DNA from: Romboutsia_C sp015668195
Lineage (GTDB): Bacteria; Bacillota; Clostridia; Peptostreptococcales; Peptostreptococcaceae
DNA: 64,000 nucleotides
Assembly (NCBI RefSeq): GCF_015668195.1
Contig: NZ_JADPFC010000001.1
Span: 496,001 to 560,000 of the forward strand
Direction of reading: 5' to 3'
Position 1 is the stretch's first letter, and every line of letters starts with the position of its first letter. Below the pieces are notes generated by a model, which made no database searches, was not told the origin of the DNA, and saw only the letters and a program-made list of their open reading frames with translations. A program made the position numbers and the translations under genes. Below, piece after piece: positions 51,212 to 60,317 of this stretch.

Positions 51212-54096
51212 ATGAGAAAATATAATAAAAATATGGGATTATTTTATCGGGAGTAGTAATAGCTACGACTACACAAATTACAACACTATCATATGCATTA
51301 GAAGACGATAAAATCCAAACTAAACTAGAAAAAAACATAGAAGAAAAAGTTACACAATCTTCTGATTATGCAAAATCAGAGGTTGTAAAAGTAACAAATG
51401 AAGAAGAGTTAGTAGCAGCATTGAGAAATGAAAATACAAAAATAGTAGATATAAAGAATGATATATTCATAAAGGGAGATTCAGAGTATGCATTCCATAT
51501 AGACATACAAGGAAATGAAAAAGAAATAAAAGGAAATGGACATACAGTAAGTGGTAGCCAAACAGGTGTATCACTGAATACATATACAAATACAAAAATA
51601 GATAATTTAAAACTAAATCAAGTAGGAATATCTAATGGTTATAGAGTTAATTTAGATATAGTAAACAATAGTGAAATAAACAATGGAAGTACAAATTTTT
51701 ATGGGAACGTTACATTAGAAAATGTAAAAGTAAATAACACAATAATAAATAGTAACGAAAACTTAGTTATAAATTCAAGTAAAATGAAAAATAGCTCAAT
51801 TAAACATTATGGCTCTAAGGGTACAATGGCAAATATAATTAATACTGAAATAAATGGTAGTAAGGATATTGTAGAAGCTGGCAATAAAATCGATAAAACA
51901 TCAATATATTCAAGAGGAGGTAATATAGAATTAGAGAATGTAAGAATAATAAATCCAGGAAAGCACGCAATATATGCAGCAGGAAGTCACTCACCATATA
52001 TAGTTGAACAAAAGATAAGAATAAAAGGAACATTAGAGATAGATGGTGCACAAAAAGAAGCAATATTTTTGAAGATGGAAGATGGTAGTAATAAAAATAT
52101 ACCATTAGAGCTATATATAGATGGAGATATAAAGCAAAAAGGGGATACATATACAGTAAAGGCAGAAAATGAAGGTACATGTACGAAGGTATATTATGAT
52201 GATAGCAAAATAGAAAAAGGAACTGATAAATGGTCAAATTCGTATTACAATACGAAAAATAGAGAAGGAAATAAGCCACAGCTTCCTAATCATGAAAATC
52301 AATTTGTAGTAGTAACAAATGAAGTAGAATTACGAAAAGCATTAGAAGATCCAGATGTAAAAGCAGTATACATAGGGAATGATATAGTCATAGATGGATA
52401 TCCAAACCGTTGGAATGATTTTAAAATAAAAGGAAATGAAAAAGAAATAAAAGGAAATGGATTCACAGTAAGGAATACCCTAGGATCAAATTTCTTATAT
52501 GCATATGCAAATACAAAAATAGATAATTTAAAGCTAGATAGAGCAAGAATATTCACTGTAGAAGGAAAAAAAGTAGATATAGTAAATAATAGCGAAATGA
52601 ACAATTTAGCAATAGATTTGGATGGAAATGTATCATTAGAAAATGTAAAACTAAATAACACATCAATATATGGTACTGGGAATTTAGTTGTGAATTCAAG
52701 TAAATTAAAAAATAGCTCGATTTCAATATCAGCTTATAAAGAAAAAGTTGGAATAGCGAAGATAATCAATACTGAAATAAGTGGTAGTGAGATATATGCT
52801 GATGCACCAATAAATTTAGGTGGAGGTAGTGTAGAATTAGAGAATGTAAAAATAACAAATCCAGAAAAACATGCAATATATGCAAAGGGAAGACAAGAAG
52901 CTAGGGGTAAAATAAGAATAAAGGGAACATTAGAGATAGATGGTTCAAAAAAAGATGCAATAGTTCTGAAAAAAGGCGATAATAGTAGTACAGATAATCC
53001 AGTAGAGCTATATATAGATGGAGATATAAATCAAAAAGGAGATACATACACAATAAAGGCAGAAGATGAAGGTAAATATACTAGGGTATATTATGATGAT
53101 AATAAAATAAAAAAAGTAATTGATAAATGGTCGCATACTTATTATAGTACGAAAAATAGAGAAGGTAATGAACCACAATCTGTCGTATATGAAAATAAGC
53201 TAGTTGGAGATGATAGATATCAAACAGCTGCAAAAGTAAGTAATGAAGGGTGGACTAGTGCAAATGACGTAGTAATAGTAAATTCAAATTCAATAGCAGA
53301 TGCACTTAGCGCAACACCATTTGCAAAATGTGAAGATGCACCAATACTTTTAACAGGACCAGATAAATTAAATAGTGAAACTAAAAAAGAAATATCAAGA
53401 CTTCAAGCTAAAAATATTTATGTAATAGGTGGAGAAAGCTCTGTATCAAATTCAGTTATAAAAGAACTAAAGTCTATGAACCTTAGTGTAGAGAGGATAA
53501 GTGGAAAAGATAGATATGAGACATCTTTAGCGGTGGCTAAAAAATTAAATGAATGGTCATCACATATACAAGAAATAGCAGTTGTTAATGGAGTAACCGG
53601 ACTTCCTGATGCAGTAAGTATTGCACCAATTGCAGCTGATAAAGGTATGGCAATAGTATTATCATCACCAAATGGGGGAACTAAGATATTTAACCAATAT
53701 ATAAAAGATAATGAGGTATCAAAATCTTATATTATAGGAAGAGAAACATCTATATCAAATGAAATCGCTAATAAACTACCAAACCCAGAAAGATTAGGTG
53801 GAATAGATAGAAATGAAACTAATGCAGCTATATTAGAAAAGTTCTATACAAGTGAAGAATTAAATAACGTATTTGTTGCTAAAGATGGGATGAAAAATCC
53901 TAATGATTTAGTAGATGCACTTTCAGTAGGAGTATTAGCATCTAAAAAAGATTCACCAGTAGTTATAGTAGGAAAAGATTTAAATGATAAGCAAGAAAGT
54001 TTACTATCTAAAAAACAACCTAGTGAGATAACTCAGGTTGGTGGAAATGGAAATGAAAATGCATTTAATAAATTAGTAAATATGTTTAAGAATTAA
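51212..54096 (+). pseudogene. CWB2 cell-wall-anchored beta-helix surface protein, signal peptide frameshifted
   Basis: ATG at 51212 behind GGGGGAAG opens MRKYNKNMGL and then a single missing base near 51239 sends the frame to a stop at 51254-51256. In the next frame the signal peptide continues as ILSGVVIATTTQITTLSYA, and the ORF runs to 54096. Restored, the protein has about 960 residues: two about 290-residue beta-helix-like repeats (51390-52280 and 52300-53190; each with GNEKEIKGNG and ELYIDGDI.QKGDTYT) and three CWB2 repeats (LVGDDRYQTAAKVS, RISGKDRYETSLAVAKKL, RLGGIDRNETNAAI). CWB2 domains bind anionic cell-wall polymer. As assembled, only a TTG at 51421 without ribosome site could start it. 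Confidence 0.85.
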
Positions 54097-54107
54097 TTTG
54101 GAGATAA

Positions 54108-54200
54108 TATTATAATCGTGGGTATTATTCTTACGAATCGTCTTTAACATTGAAATTTACGAAAAAGCTATTGATAAATTATCAATAGCTTTTTAATTTT
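54108..54200 (+). ncRNA. Family C element, copy 5
   Basis: CGAATCGTCTTTAACATTGAAATTTACGAAAAA then GCTATTGATAA / TTATCAATAGC and TTTTT; 12 bp past the surface-protein stop. Confidence 0.55.
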
Positions 54201-54313
54201 ATATAAAAAATATATCTCTAGATAATAGAAAATAGTTGTTATTTTTCACATTATAAATAAGTTTTTGTTTATTTATTATTAATATAGTATAATTAAAAAG
54301 AAATCGATTAAAC

Positions 54314-54356
54314 CACTCTTATTCTATTAGTAAGAGTGCTTTCTTACGTCTAAGAA
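54314..54356 (+). promoter_or_regulatory. Tandem leader hairpins before carboxypeptidase gene
   Basis: CACTCTTA / TAAGAGTG (54314-54338) and TTCTTACGTCTAAGAA (54341-54356) sit in the 345-bp gap before the next gene, without T runs. Possible leader control; function unknown. Confidence 0.4.
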
Positions 54357-54441
54357 GGCTATATTTAGACTAAGACTAAGAAAAAAGCTATAAAACTTTA
54401 AAAGTAGCAACTAATAATATACGATAGAAATGAGGTTTAAA

Positions 54442-55743
54442 GTGAAAAAATTTAAGTCTTTTAAGACAATAATTCTAACAATTTTAATATTAGCACTAAC
54501 ATCTGTAAGTAGTTTAGTTAATGCCCAAGATAACACAGGTCAAATCCAAGGAATAGTTGCCGAGTCAGCAATAGTTATGGATATGGATACTGGCGAAATT
54601 ATAGCATCAAAAAATGCCAATAAGCAGATGCCTGTAGCAAGTACTATAAAATTACTAACATCATTAATTTATGCAGAAAATACTTCAAAGTCAGAGCAGA
54701 TTTCGTTTACTGAAGATGCACTTAAAACCACTCAAACTGCATTAAATAATTTCAAAAAAGTTAATCCAGGAGATAAAATTTCAAGTGATGATCTTATGAA
54801 AGGTGTTATGATTTTTTCTGCTAATGATGCTGCATATCTAATGGCAGACTCTGTAGCTGGAAATACTAAAGATTTCGTAAAGATGATGAACGATAGAGTA
54901 AAGTCTATGGGATTAAAAAATACATATATAGTAAATCCATGTGGGTTAGAAAGTAATGCTCTAGATCCAGAAAATAAAGAAATAAACTTATCAAGTGCAT
55001 ACGATATAGCAATAATTGCAAGAGAAGCTTTTAAGAATGAATGGATTAGAGATACAATATCAGAAAAAAATAAAAAGGTAACTGTTAATCTAGCAGGATC
55101 ACCTGTTATTATTGAAACAAGAAATAAAATGCTTGGCCAACATGGCAATATAGGTGGAAAGACAGGAAATGAAGCTAAAGCAGGTCGCTGCTTTGTTGGT
55201 TTCTTTGAAAGAGATGGTAGAAAATTAGTTACAGTTGCTCTTAATTCTGTGTATGGGGCAAATGATGTAGATGTATTTAATGATACAAAGATAATTGCAG
55301 ATGATGGATATAATGCTAAAAAACAAGTATTTAAAAAAGCTGGAGAAAAGATTGATACAGTAAAATTAGAGTACAAGTTATTTGGGTTATTTGGGCCTAA
55401 AAAGACTGTAGATGCTCCAATTGTAGTATCAAAAGATATAATGTATTATAAAAATCCTATCAATGATAAAAATGCAAAAATAGAATATAACACTAAAGAT
55501 AAAAATGCATGGAAATTAGCAGATAAAGAAGTAGAGCTAACATTTTCATTACCAAATTATAAAGCAAAGGTACCAGGAAAAGTGGATATATCATTATTTG
55601 ATTTAATTAAACCTAATATAGTACCATATGGTATTTTTGTTGCTGTTGTAGGCGTTGTTTTAGCAGTGTCTATAATATTGTATAGGAAAATATCTACAAA
55701 TAGAATGCGTAAAAGAAAAGGATATATATTTTATAAAAAATAA
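54442..55743 (+). CDS. D-alanyl-D-alanine carboxypeptidase (S11, DacF-type)
   Basis: About 433 residues. Signal peptide ending SLVNA; catalytic Ser67 and Lys70 in ASTIK, the SAN triad member in MIFSANDAAY, and GGKTGNEAKAG. A PBP5_C-like domain (about 285-375) and a C-terminal hydrophobic helix (PYGIFVAVVGVVLAVSIIL) with a basic tail follow. Trims pentapeptide stems of peptidoglycan at the outer membrane face. ATG at 54430 is in frame; GAGGT fits the GTG at 54442 better. Confidence 0.92.
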   Translation: MKKFKSFKTIILTILILALTSVSSLVNAQDNTGQIQGIVAESAIVMDMDTGEIIASKNANKQMPVASTIKLLTSLIYAENTSKSEQISFTEDALKTTQTALNNFKKVNPGDKISSDDLMKGVMIFSANDAAYLMADSVAGNTKDFVKMMNDRVKSMGLKNTYIVNPCGLESNALDPENKEINLSSAYDIAIIAREAFKNEWIRDTISEKNKKVTVNLAGSPVIIETRNKMLGQHGNIGGKTGNEAKAGRCFVGFFERDGRKLVTVALNSVYGANDVDVFNDTKIIADDGYNAKKQVFKKAGEKIDTVKLEYKLFGLFGPKKTVDAPIVVSKDIMYYKNPINDKNAKIEYNTKDKNAWKLADKEVELTFSLPNYKAKVPGKVDISLFDLIKPNIVPYGIFVAVVGVVLAVSIILYRKISTNRMRKRKGYIFYKK

Positions 55744-55746
55744 ATA

Positions 55747-55786
55747 TAAAAAGCACATTGATTAATTAGTCAATGTGCTTTTTATA
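55747..55786 (+). terminator. Rho-independent terminator
   Basis: AAAAAGCACATTGA / TCAATGTGCTTTTT stem. Confidence 0.9.
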
Positions 55787-55889
55787 TTTAAGAATAAAAA
55801 TTTTGTATTAGCTAGTATTGAGTATAATTGTGCCAAATAAAGAAAAAGCCTCATAGTATATTATAAGAAAGTAAATTTAGAGGTGAAGT

Positions 55890-56732
55890 ATGAAAGAATA
55901 TAAAAGACAACAACAAAATTTATATAAGTATACCTTAGCTAATACTAATCTAAGAGAAGAAAAGTCTACTTCTTCAAATGTAATCACTGTAATACCTGCA
56001 GGGGATAAGGTTCAAGTTATCGAAGCTGAAGAAGATTGGTATGAAGTATTATATAATGGAAAAAGAGGATATATATATAGTGAGTATTTATCCAAAACAA
56101 AATATACATGGACAGATGTTACTTTAAGGTCTTATCCATCTGCTGAATCAAATCCAGTAACTACAATTCCTCCAAAATCTATAGTACAAGTGCTATCTGT
56201 AAATGGAGATTGGAGTCATGTTATGTATGATAATCTAAAAGGATATATATTTAGCTATTTCCTTTCAGATGATGGAAATCCACCTGAAAAATATGATTTT
56301 AAGTACTTTTATACGGATATGACAAAGTTTGTAAATGATAATCAAATTAAAAGTCCAACTATAAATTTAATTACAACAGATTTAAAAAATAAGCTTACTT
56401 ATATATTTGAAAAAAATTATGATGGTTCATGGAATTTACTGTATAAGTGGCCATGTACAGTAGGAAAACCTAGTACACCAACTATTAAGGGAACTTTTTA
56501 TGTTAGCGGTAGAAAGCCTTACTTTGGTTCTGATACTTATAGAGTAAAATATGCTACTAGAATTCGAGGTAGCTACTATTATCATTCAATTTTATTTAAT
56601 GCAGCAGGAACTAAAGTAATTGATGATAGACTTGGGATGGCTTTGAGCCATGGATGTGTTAGATTAGCTACAGAAAATGCTATGTGGATTTATAATAATG
56701 TATTAGATAAAACTACTATAATTATAAATTAA
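55890..56732 (+). CDS. L,D-transpeptidase (YkuD) with two SH3b repeats
   Basis: 280 residues. SH3_3 repeats at about 17-68 (NTNLREEKSTSSNVITVIPAGDKV) and 74-126 (VTLRSYPSAESNPVTTIPPKS), then a YkuD catalytic domain ending SHGCVRLA with the nucleophilic Cys. Forms 3-3 cross-links, which dominate C. difficile peptidoglycan. No signal peptide is present, and a stop codon (TGA) lies two codons upstream in frame, so it cannot be extended; export is unexplained. Confidence 0.9.
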   Translation: MKEYKRQQQNLYKYTLANTNLREEKSTSSNVITVIPAGDKVQVIEAEEDWYEVLYNGKRGYIYSEYLSKTKYTWTDVTLRSYPSAESNPVTTIPPKSIVQVLSVNGDWSHVMYDNLKGYIFSYFLSDDGNPPEKYDFKYFYTDMTKFVNDNQIKSPTINLITTDLKNKLTYIFEKNYDGSWNLLYKWPCTVGKPSTPTIKGTFYVSGRKPYFGSDTYRVKYATRIRGSYYYHSILFNAAGTKVIDDRLGMALSHGCVRLATENAMWIYNNVLDKTTIIIN

Positions 56733-56844
56733 CTTATAATTTAAATTCATTTTAATTTCTTTTAGTCTATAATTTTCAGATAATAAGATTAATATAAGAT
56801 ATGTTTGAATATGAATTAAGCATAAGGTTTAATATTTATAAGAA

Positions 56845-56870
56845 GGAGGAACGAATCGTTCCTCCTTGAT
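56845..56870 (+). terminator. Family B hairpin alone
   Basis: AAGGAGGAAC-GAATC-GTTCCTCCTT, identical to family B copy 3's hairpin but without the 20-codon ORF. Follows the L,D-transpeptidase gene. Confidence 0.7.
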
Positions 56871-56916
56871 TTATATGTCATTAAAAATTGAGAAAAACCA
56901 TAGTTGGATAATATAC

Positions 56917-56943
56917 TTATAAAGCAGTCTGCTTTTTCTTTAT
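56917..56943 (+). terminator. Short terminator
   Basis: AAAGCAG / CTGCTTTTTC stem before the LytTR gene. Confidence 0.55.
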
Positions 56944-57055
56944 TTTCTATGATTTACTTCTATTGAAAATAATAATTAAAAAATGTTATCCTAAAGTATA
57001 GAATATAAAACATATTTAATAGTTCATAAAAGAAATAATGCATAAGGGGGAAATT

Positions 57056-57766
57056 ATGATTAGGGTAGCAATTTGTGAGGATGAAAAAGATACACAACTC
57101 TTAATAGAAGATTATATTCATAATATATTAAAAAATATAAATATAGAATATGAAATACAAAAATATAATTTAGGAGAAGAATTGCTTGAAAGTAATTTAA
57201 AAGATATAGATATATTACTTCTTGATATACAAATGGGACAAATAAATGGAATGGATACTGCAAGAAAGATAAGAGAAGTAGATAACAAAATGGAGATAAT
57301 ATTTATAACTTCTTTAATAGATTATGTACAAGAAGGATATGAGGTAAGAGCTTATAGATATTTGTTAAAACCTATAGAATTAGAGGAATTAAAAAAACAT
57401 ATATTAGCATGCATTAAAGAGATTGAAAATAAAAATAGCTATATCCTAATAAAGAATAAATCTAATACATACAAGATTTACTCAAATGAAATAAAGTATA
57501 TAGAAGTTCAAAAAAAGAATATGTTAATACATACAATAAATAAGAATTTGGATGTAAGGTATAGCCTAGAAAAAATAGAAAAAGACATAAATCTAGATAA
57601 ATTTGTAAGATGTCATAAAAGTTTTTTAGTTAATCTAAGTTATGTAGAAAATATAAAGTCAAATACTATTATATTAGAAAGTGGAGAAGAAGTACCTGTT
57701 AGTAGATATAGATATAAAGAGGTTAAGGAGAAATTTCTAAAATTTCTTGGTGATTCAATATGTTAA
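57056..57766 (+). CDS. LytTR-family response regulator
   Basis: 236 residues. Receiver with Asp in LLLDIQMGQINGMDTARK, Lys in YLLKPIE; LytTR DNA-binding domain with YIEVQKKNMLIHT, FVRCHKSFLVNLSYVENI and VPVSRYRYKEVK. Such regulators bind direct repeats upstream of targets. An ATG at 57038 is in frame; AAGGGGG places the ATG at 57056. Overlaps the kinase gene by seven bases; the targets may include the ABC operon at 59307-63620. Confidence 0.92.
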   Translation: MIRVAICEDEKDTQLLIEDYIHNILKNINIEYEIQKYNLGEELLESNLKDIDILLLDIQMGQINGMDTARKIREVDNKMEIIFITSLIDYVQEGYEVRAYRYLLKPIELEELKKHILACIKEIENKNSYILIKNKSNTYKIYSNEIKYIEVQKKNMLIHTINKNLDVRYSLEKIEKDINLDKFVRCHKSFLVNLSYVENIKSNTIILESGEEVPVSRYRYKEVKEKFLKFLGDSIC

Positions 57767-59142
57767 AGTTTATGGCTGAGGGAGTATTAGTTTTATCAGT
57801 ACTTACTCCGTTAATAATGCTAAAAGGAATATTAACTTATAAAAAAGAAGGTAGGGAAAATAATAAAATTGTTTTTTATATTTTATTGTTATTAGTTTAT
57901 ATTATAGCTATATTGTTTAATATAGAGAAAAAATATAGTTATTTTAATAATATAAATTATTTGTTTGATGGCATAGTATTTATTGCCTTTGGAATCTACT
58001 ATAATTATTTTTATAATATAAGATATGTTAAATATATAACTTGCTTTTGTTTATTTAATATATATTACAATTTGATTAAGGGGTATCTATTAGATAGGCT
58101 TTTATTTTTTGTAATCACAGGTAATGTTATCTCATCAAAAGAGGCGCTTTTAGTATCTGACTTTGAACAATTAAAAGTTGATATATATACTAACTTGGTT
58201 ATTTTATTTGTCTATCTGGTATTTTGTTTTTTTAATAATCGTTTGCAATTACTTGATAGCGAAAAAAGAAATTATATATACTTATTATTTGCTTTAATGG
58301 TTAATTCAATTAGTATAGTTGGAAATTATATATTTCATAAATTTGAGAGATTTGGAGGATTATATTCAGAACGGTATGTATTTGATTTTCTTTTAACTCC
58401 AAAGTTAATAGGAGCTAGTAGTATAGTTCTTATATTATTATTTAGGCAAATAGTAAAAGAAAACAAGAAAAAAGCTCAAAATGAATTAATGAAAAATAAA
58501 TTAGATATGCAATATGCTCATTATTTAAGTATTCAAGAATCTCATATGAAAGTTAAAAAGCTTTATCATGATATAAATAATCATATTTATTGTATAGACA
58601 ATCTTAAAAATAATAGTAAAGAAGTTAATGAATATGTAAATAATTTAAAAGATGAAATTAAAGAATTTAAATCTATTTATAATACAGGAAATATGATATT
58701 AGATATTATAATTAATGAAAAAAGTGAACTATGCAACAAAAAAGGAATTAAATTTATTTGTGATATAAATTTTTCAAAAGTTAACTTTATAAAACCCATA
58801 GATGTATCTAGTATATTTGCTAATATTTTAGATAATGCAATAGAAGCATGTGATAAAATACATGATAAAAATATTAATAAATATATTAGAGTTAAAGGAA
58901 CTATATCAAAATCATATTTTGTACTTAAATGTGAGAATAGCAAAGTTAATAGTATTAAAATTAATAAAAATAGATTAATAACAGATAAAATGGATAAATT
59001 TATGCATGGAATAGGAATTCAAAGTGTTAAATCATCTTTAGAAAAGTATAATGGAGAAATATTATTTGAAGACAAAAAAGACAAATTTATACTAAACATA
59101 TACATACCACTAAACCAAAATACTGACAGTTGGGTCGATTAA
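57760..59142 (+). CDS. GHKL-domain sensor histidine kinase (AgrC-like)
   Basis: 460 residues. Six helices in the N-terminal 230 residues; H-box KKLYHDINNHIYCIDNLKNN, N-box NILDNAIEACDK, G-box MHGIGIQSVKSSLEKYNGEI. The D-box region is short, as usual for HPK10 kinases. No AgrB or AgrD-like gene is adjacent. Terminator at 59177-59227. Confidence 0.92.
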   Translation: MLKFMAEGVLVLSVLTPLIMLKGILTYKKEGRENNKIVFYILLLLVYIIAILFNIEKKYSYFNNINYLFDGIVFIAFGIYYNYFYNIRYVKYITCFCLFNIYYNLIKGYLLDRLLFFVITGNVISSKEALLVSDFEQLKVDIYTNLVILFVYLVFCFFNNRLQLLDSEKRNYIYLLFALMVNSISIVGNYIFHKFERFGGLYSERYVFDFLLTPKLIGASSIVLILLFRQIVKENKKKAQNELMKNKLDMQYAHYLSIQESHMKVKKLYHDINNHIYCIDNLKNNSKEVNEYVNNLKDEIKEFKSIYNTGNMILDIIINEKSELCNKKGIKFICDINFSKVNFIKPIDVSSIFANILDNAIEACDKIHDKNINKYIRVKGTISKSYFVLKCENSKVNSIKINKNRLITDKMDKFMHGIGIQSVKSSLEKYNGEILFEDKKDKFILNIYIPLNQNTDSWVD

Positions 59143-59176
59143 CCTACTAGTTGGGGCATATGTATTGTTACTAAAA

Positions 59177-59227
59177 AACAAGGATGTTATCTTTTAATAG
59201 AAAAAGGTAATATCCTTATTTTTTACA
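59177..59227 (+). terminator. Rho-independent terminator
   Basis: AAGGATGTTATC / GGTAATATCCTT stem (one mismatch) followed by ATTTTTT. Confidence 0.8.
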
Positions 59228-59306
59228 CTTAAAGAGTTCAAAAATTTTTTAATGTAAATGTAATTAATAAATATATGAGATATAAATACAATGGAGGAAA
59301 ATGTAT

Positions 59307-59891
59307 ATGAAAGTAAAAAAAATTATACTAGCTATATTATTAGCTACAAGTATAAGTTCAGCTTTTATGGTGGGCTGTGAATCTTCTACAATTGATATGG
59401 ATAAAAAAGCTTATACAACAACAGAAGTATCAAAGATTAAAAAAGATTTATCAAAGAAAATTTCAAAAGCTATAGAAGATACTGGTCTTCGAGTGGCTGA
59501 AGTAAAATCAGATGGTAGTTTTGTGCTATCTTTAGGTAATTTGGAATATTCTAAAGAACAACCTAAACAAGTTTTGAATTATTCTATGACCTTAGATAAG
59601 AAAAAAGATAAGGAAATACTATTTATTCAATGTGTTAAGGACTACTTAAAAGATGAAAAATTATCAAAGGATGATAAGTTTATTAAAGCAATTTATAACA
59701 TATTTAAGTCTTTAACTGATACTAATTTAATTGAAAAGGAATTTTTTAATGAAGTTGAAAAAATATTTAATCAAGGTGAGGGAAATGTAGAACTGCCTGA
59801 TATGGGTGATATACATATTTTAGTAAAAGAAATTGATAAGGAAACTAAGATTTTAGAGTTAAGACTTAAGGATGAATTTATATTAAAATAA
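59307..59891 (+). CDS. Lipoprotein
   Basis: About 194 residues. Lipobox FMVGC after a hydrophobic segment (IILAILLATSISSA) puts the mature protein on the outer membrane face. The rest is lysine-rich and helical. ATG at 59301 is three bases from GGAGG, too close, so 59307 is preferred. First gene of a lipoprotein/DUF3139/FtsX/ATPase operon. Family not recognised. Confidence 0.75.
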   Translation: MKVKKIILAILLATSISSAFMVGCESSTIDMDKKAYTTTEVSKIKKDLSKKISKAIEDTGLRVAEVKSDGSFVLSLGNLEYSKEQPKQVLNYSMTLDKKKDKEILFIQCVKDYLKDEKLSKDDKFIKAIYNIFKSLTDTNLIEKEFFNEVEKIFNQGEGNVELPDMGDIHILVKEIDKETKILELRLKDEFILK

Positions 59892-59901
59892 GGAGGTTTA
59901 T

Positions 59902-60294
59902 ATGAAAAAATATAAAGCTATTTTAGTAGCATTAATTATAGTAATTACAGGACTTACAGGGTTATTTATATGTAATAATTATTCTAATACTTGGAAGGAA
60001 GCTGAGAAAAATATTAATAAATATATGGTAAAACAAGGAGTTTCAAAAGATGATATAAGTGAAATTACAAAAGAAAAAGCAAAATTAAAAAGTTATAATG
60101 GAATTCTTTATAAGGTGTCTTATAAAGATGATCCTCAATATGAATATCAATATTTTTATAGTGATGATATTTATGCTTTAGATAAAATAAATAAAGTTGT
60201 ATTGCAAATCTATGATTTAAGTAATGGCAATAAACGTTTAGAAGGAAAAGAGCTTAAAAATGTAAAGTATCTTCCAACTTACTTAAATAAATAA
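59902..60294 (+). CDS. DUF3139-like protein
   Basis: 130 residues: N-terminal helix (5-25), then NTWKEAEKNINKYMVKQGVS and a YKVSYKDDPQYEYQYFYS strand pair typical of DUF3139. Signal-anchored outer protein. Ten bases after the lipoprotein gene, behind AAGGAGG. Confidence 0.75.
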   Translation: MKKYKAILVALIIVITGLTGLFICNNYSNTWKEAEKNINKYMVKQGVSKDDISEITKEKAKLKSYNGILYKVSYKDDPQYEYQYFYSDDIYALDKINKVVLQIYDLSNGNKRLEGKELKNVKYLPTYLNK

Positions 60295-60317
60295 ACTATA
60301 AAAAAGGAGGGAATTTT

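Noticed and set aside
51839..52279. Long minus-strand ORF opposite the surface protein
   Set aside because: It is the antisense shadow of a repetitive AT-rich gene; no ribosome site and composition is dominated by Tyr, Leu and His.
54732..55376. 214-codon minus-strand ORF opposite the carboxypeptidase
   Set aside because: Antisense to intact catalytic motifs of the S11 peptidase, no Shine-Dalgarno, no recognisable domain.
57056..59142. Complete Agr quorum-sensing locus
   Set aside because: Only the regulator and kinase resemble AgrA/AgrC; there is no AgrB protease or AgrD peptide in the flanks.
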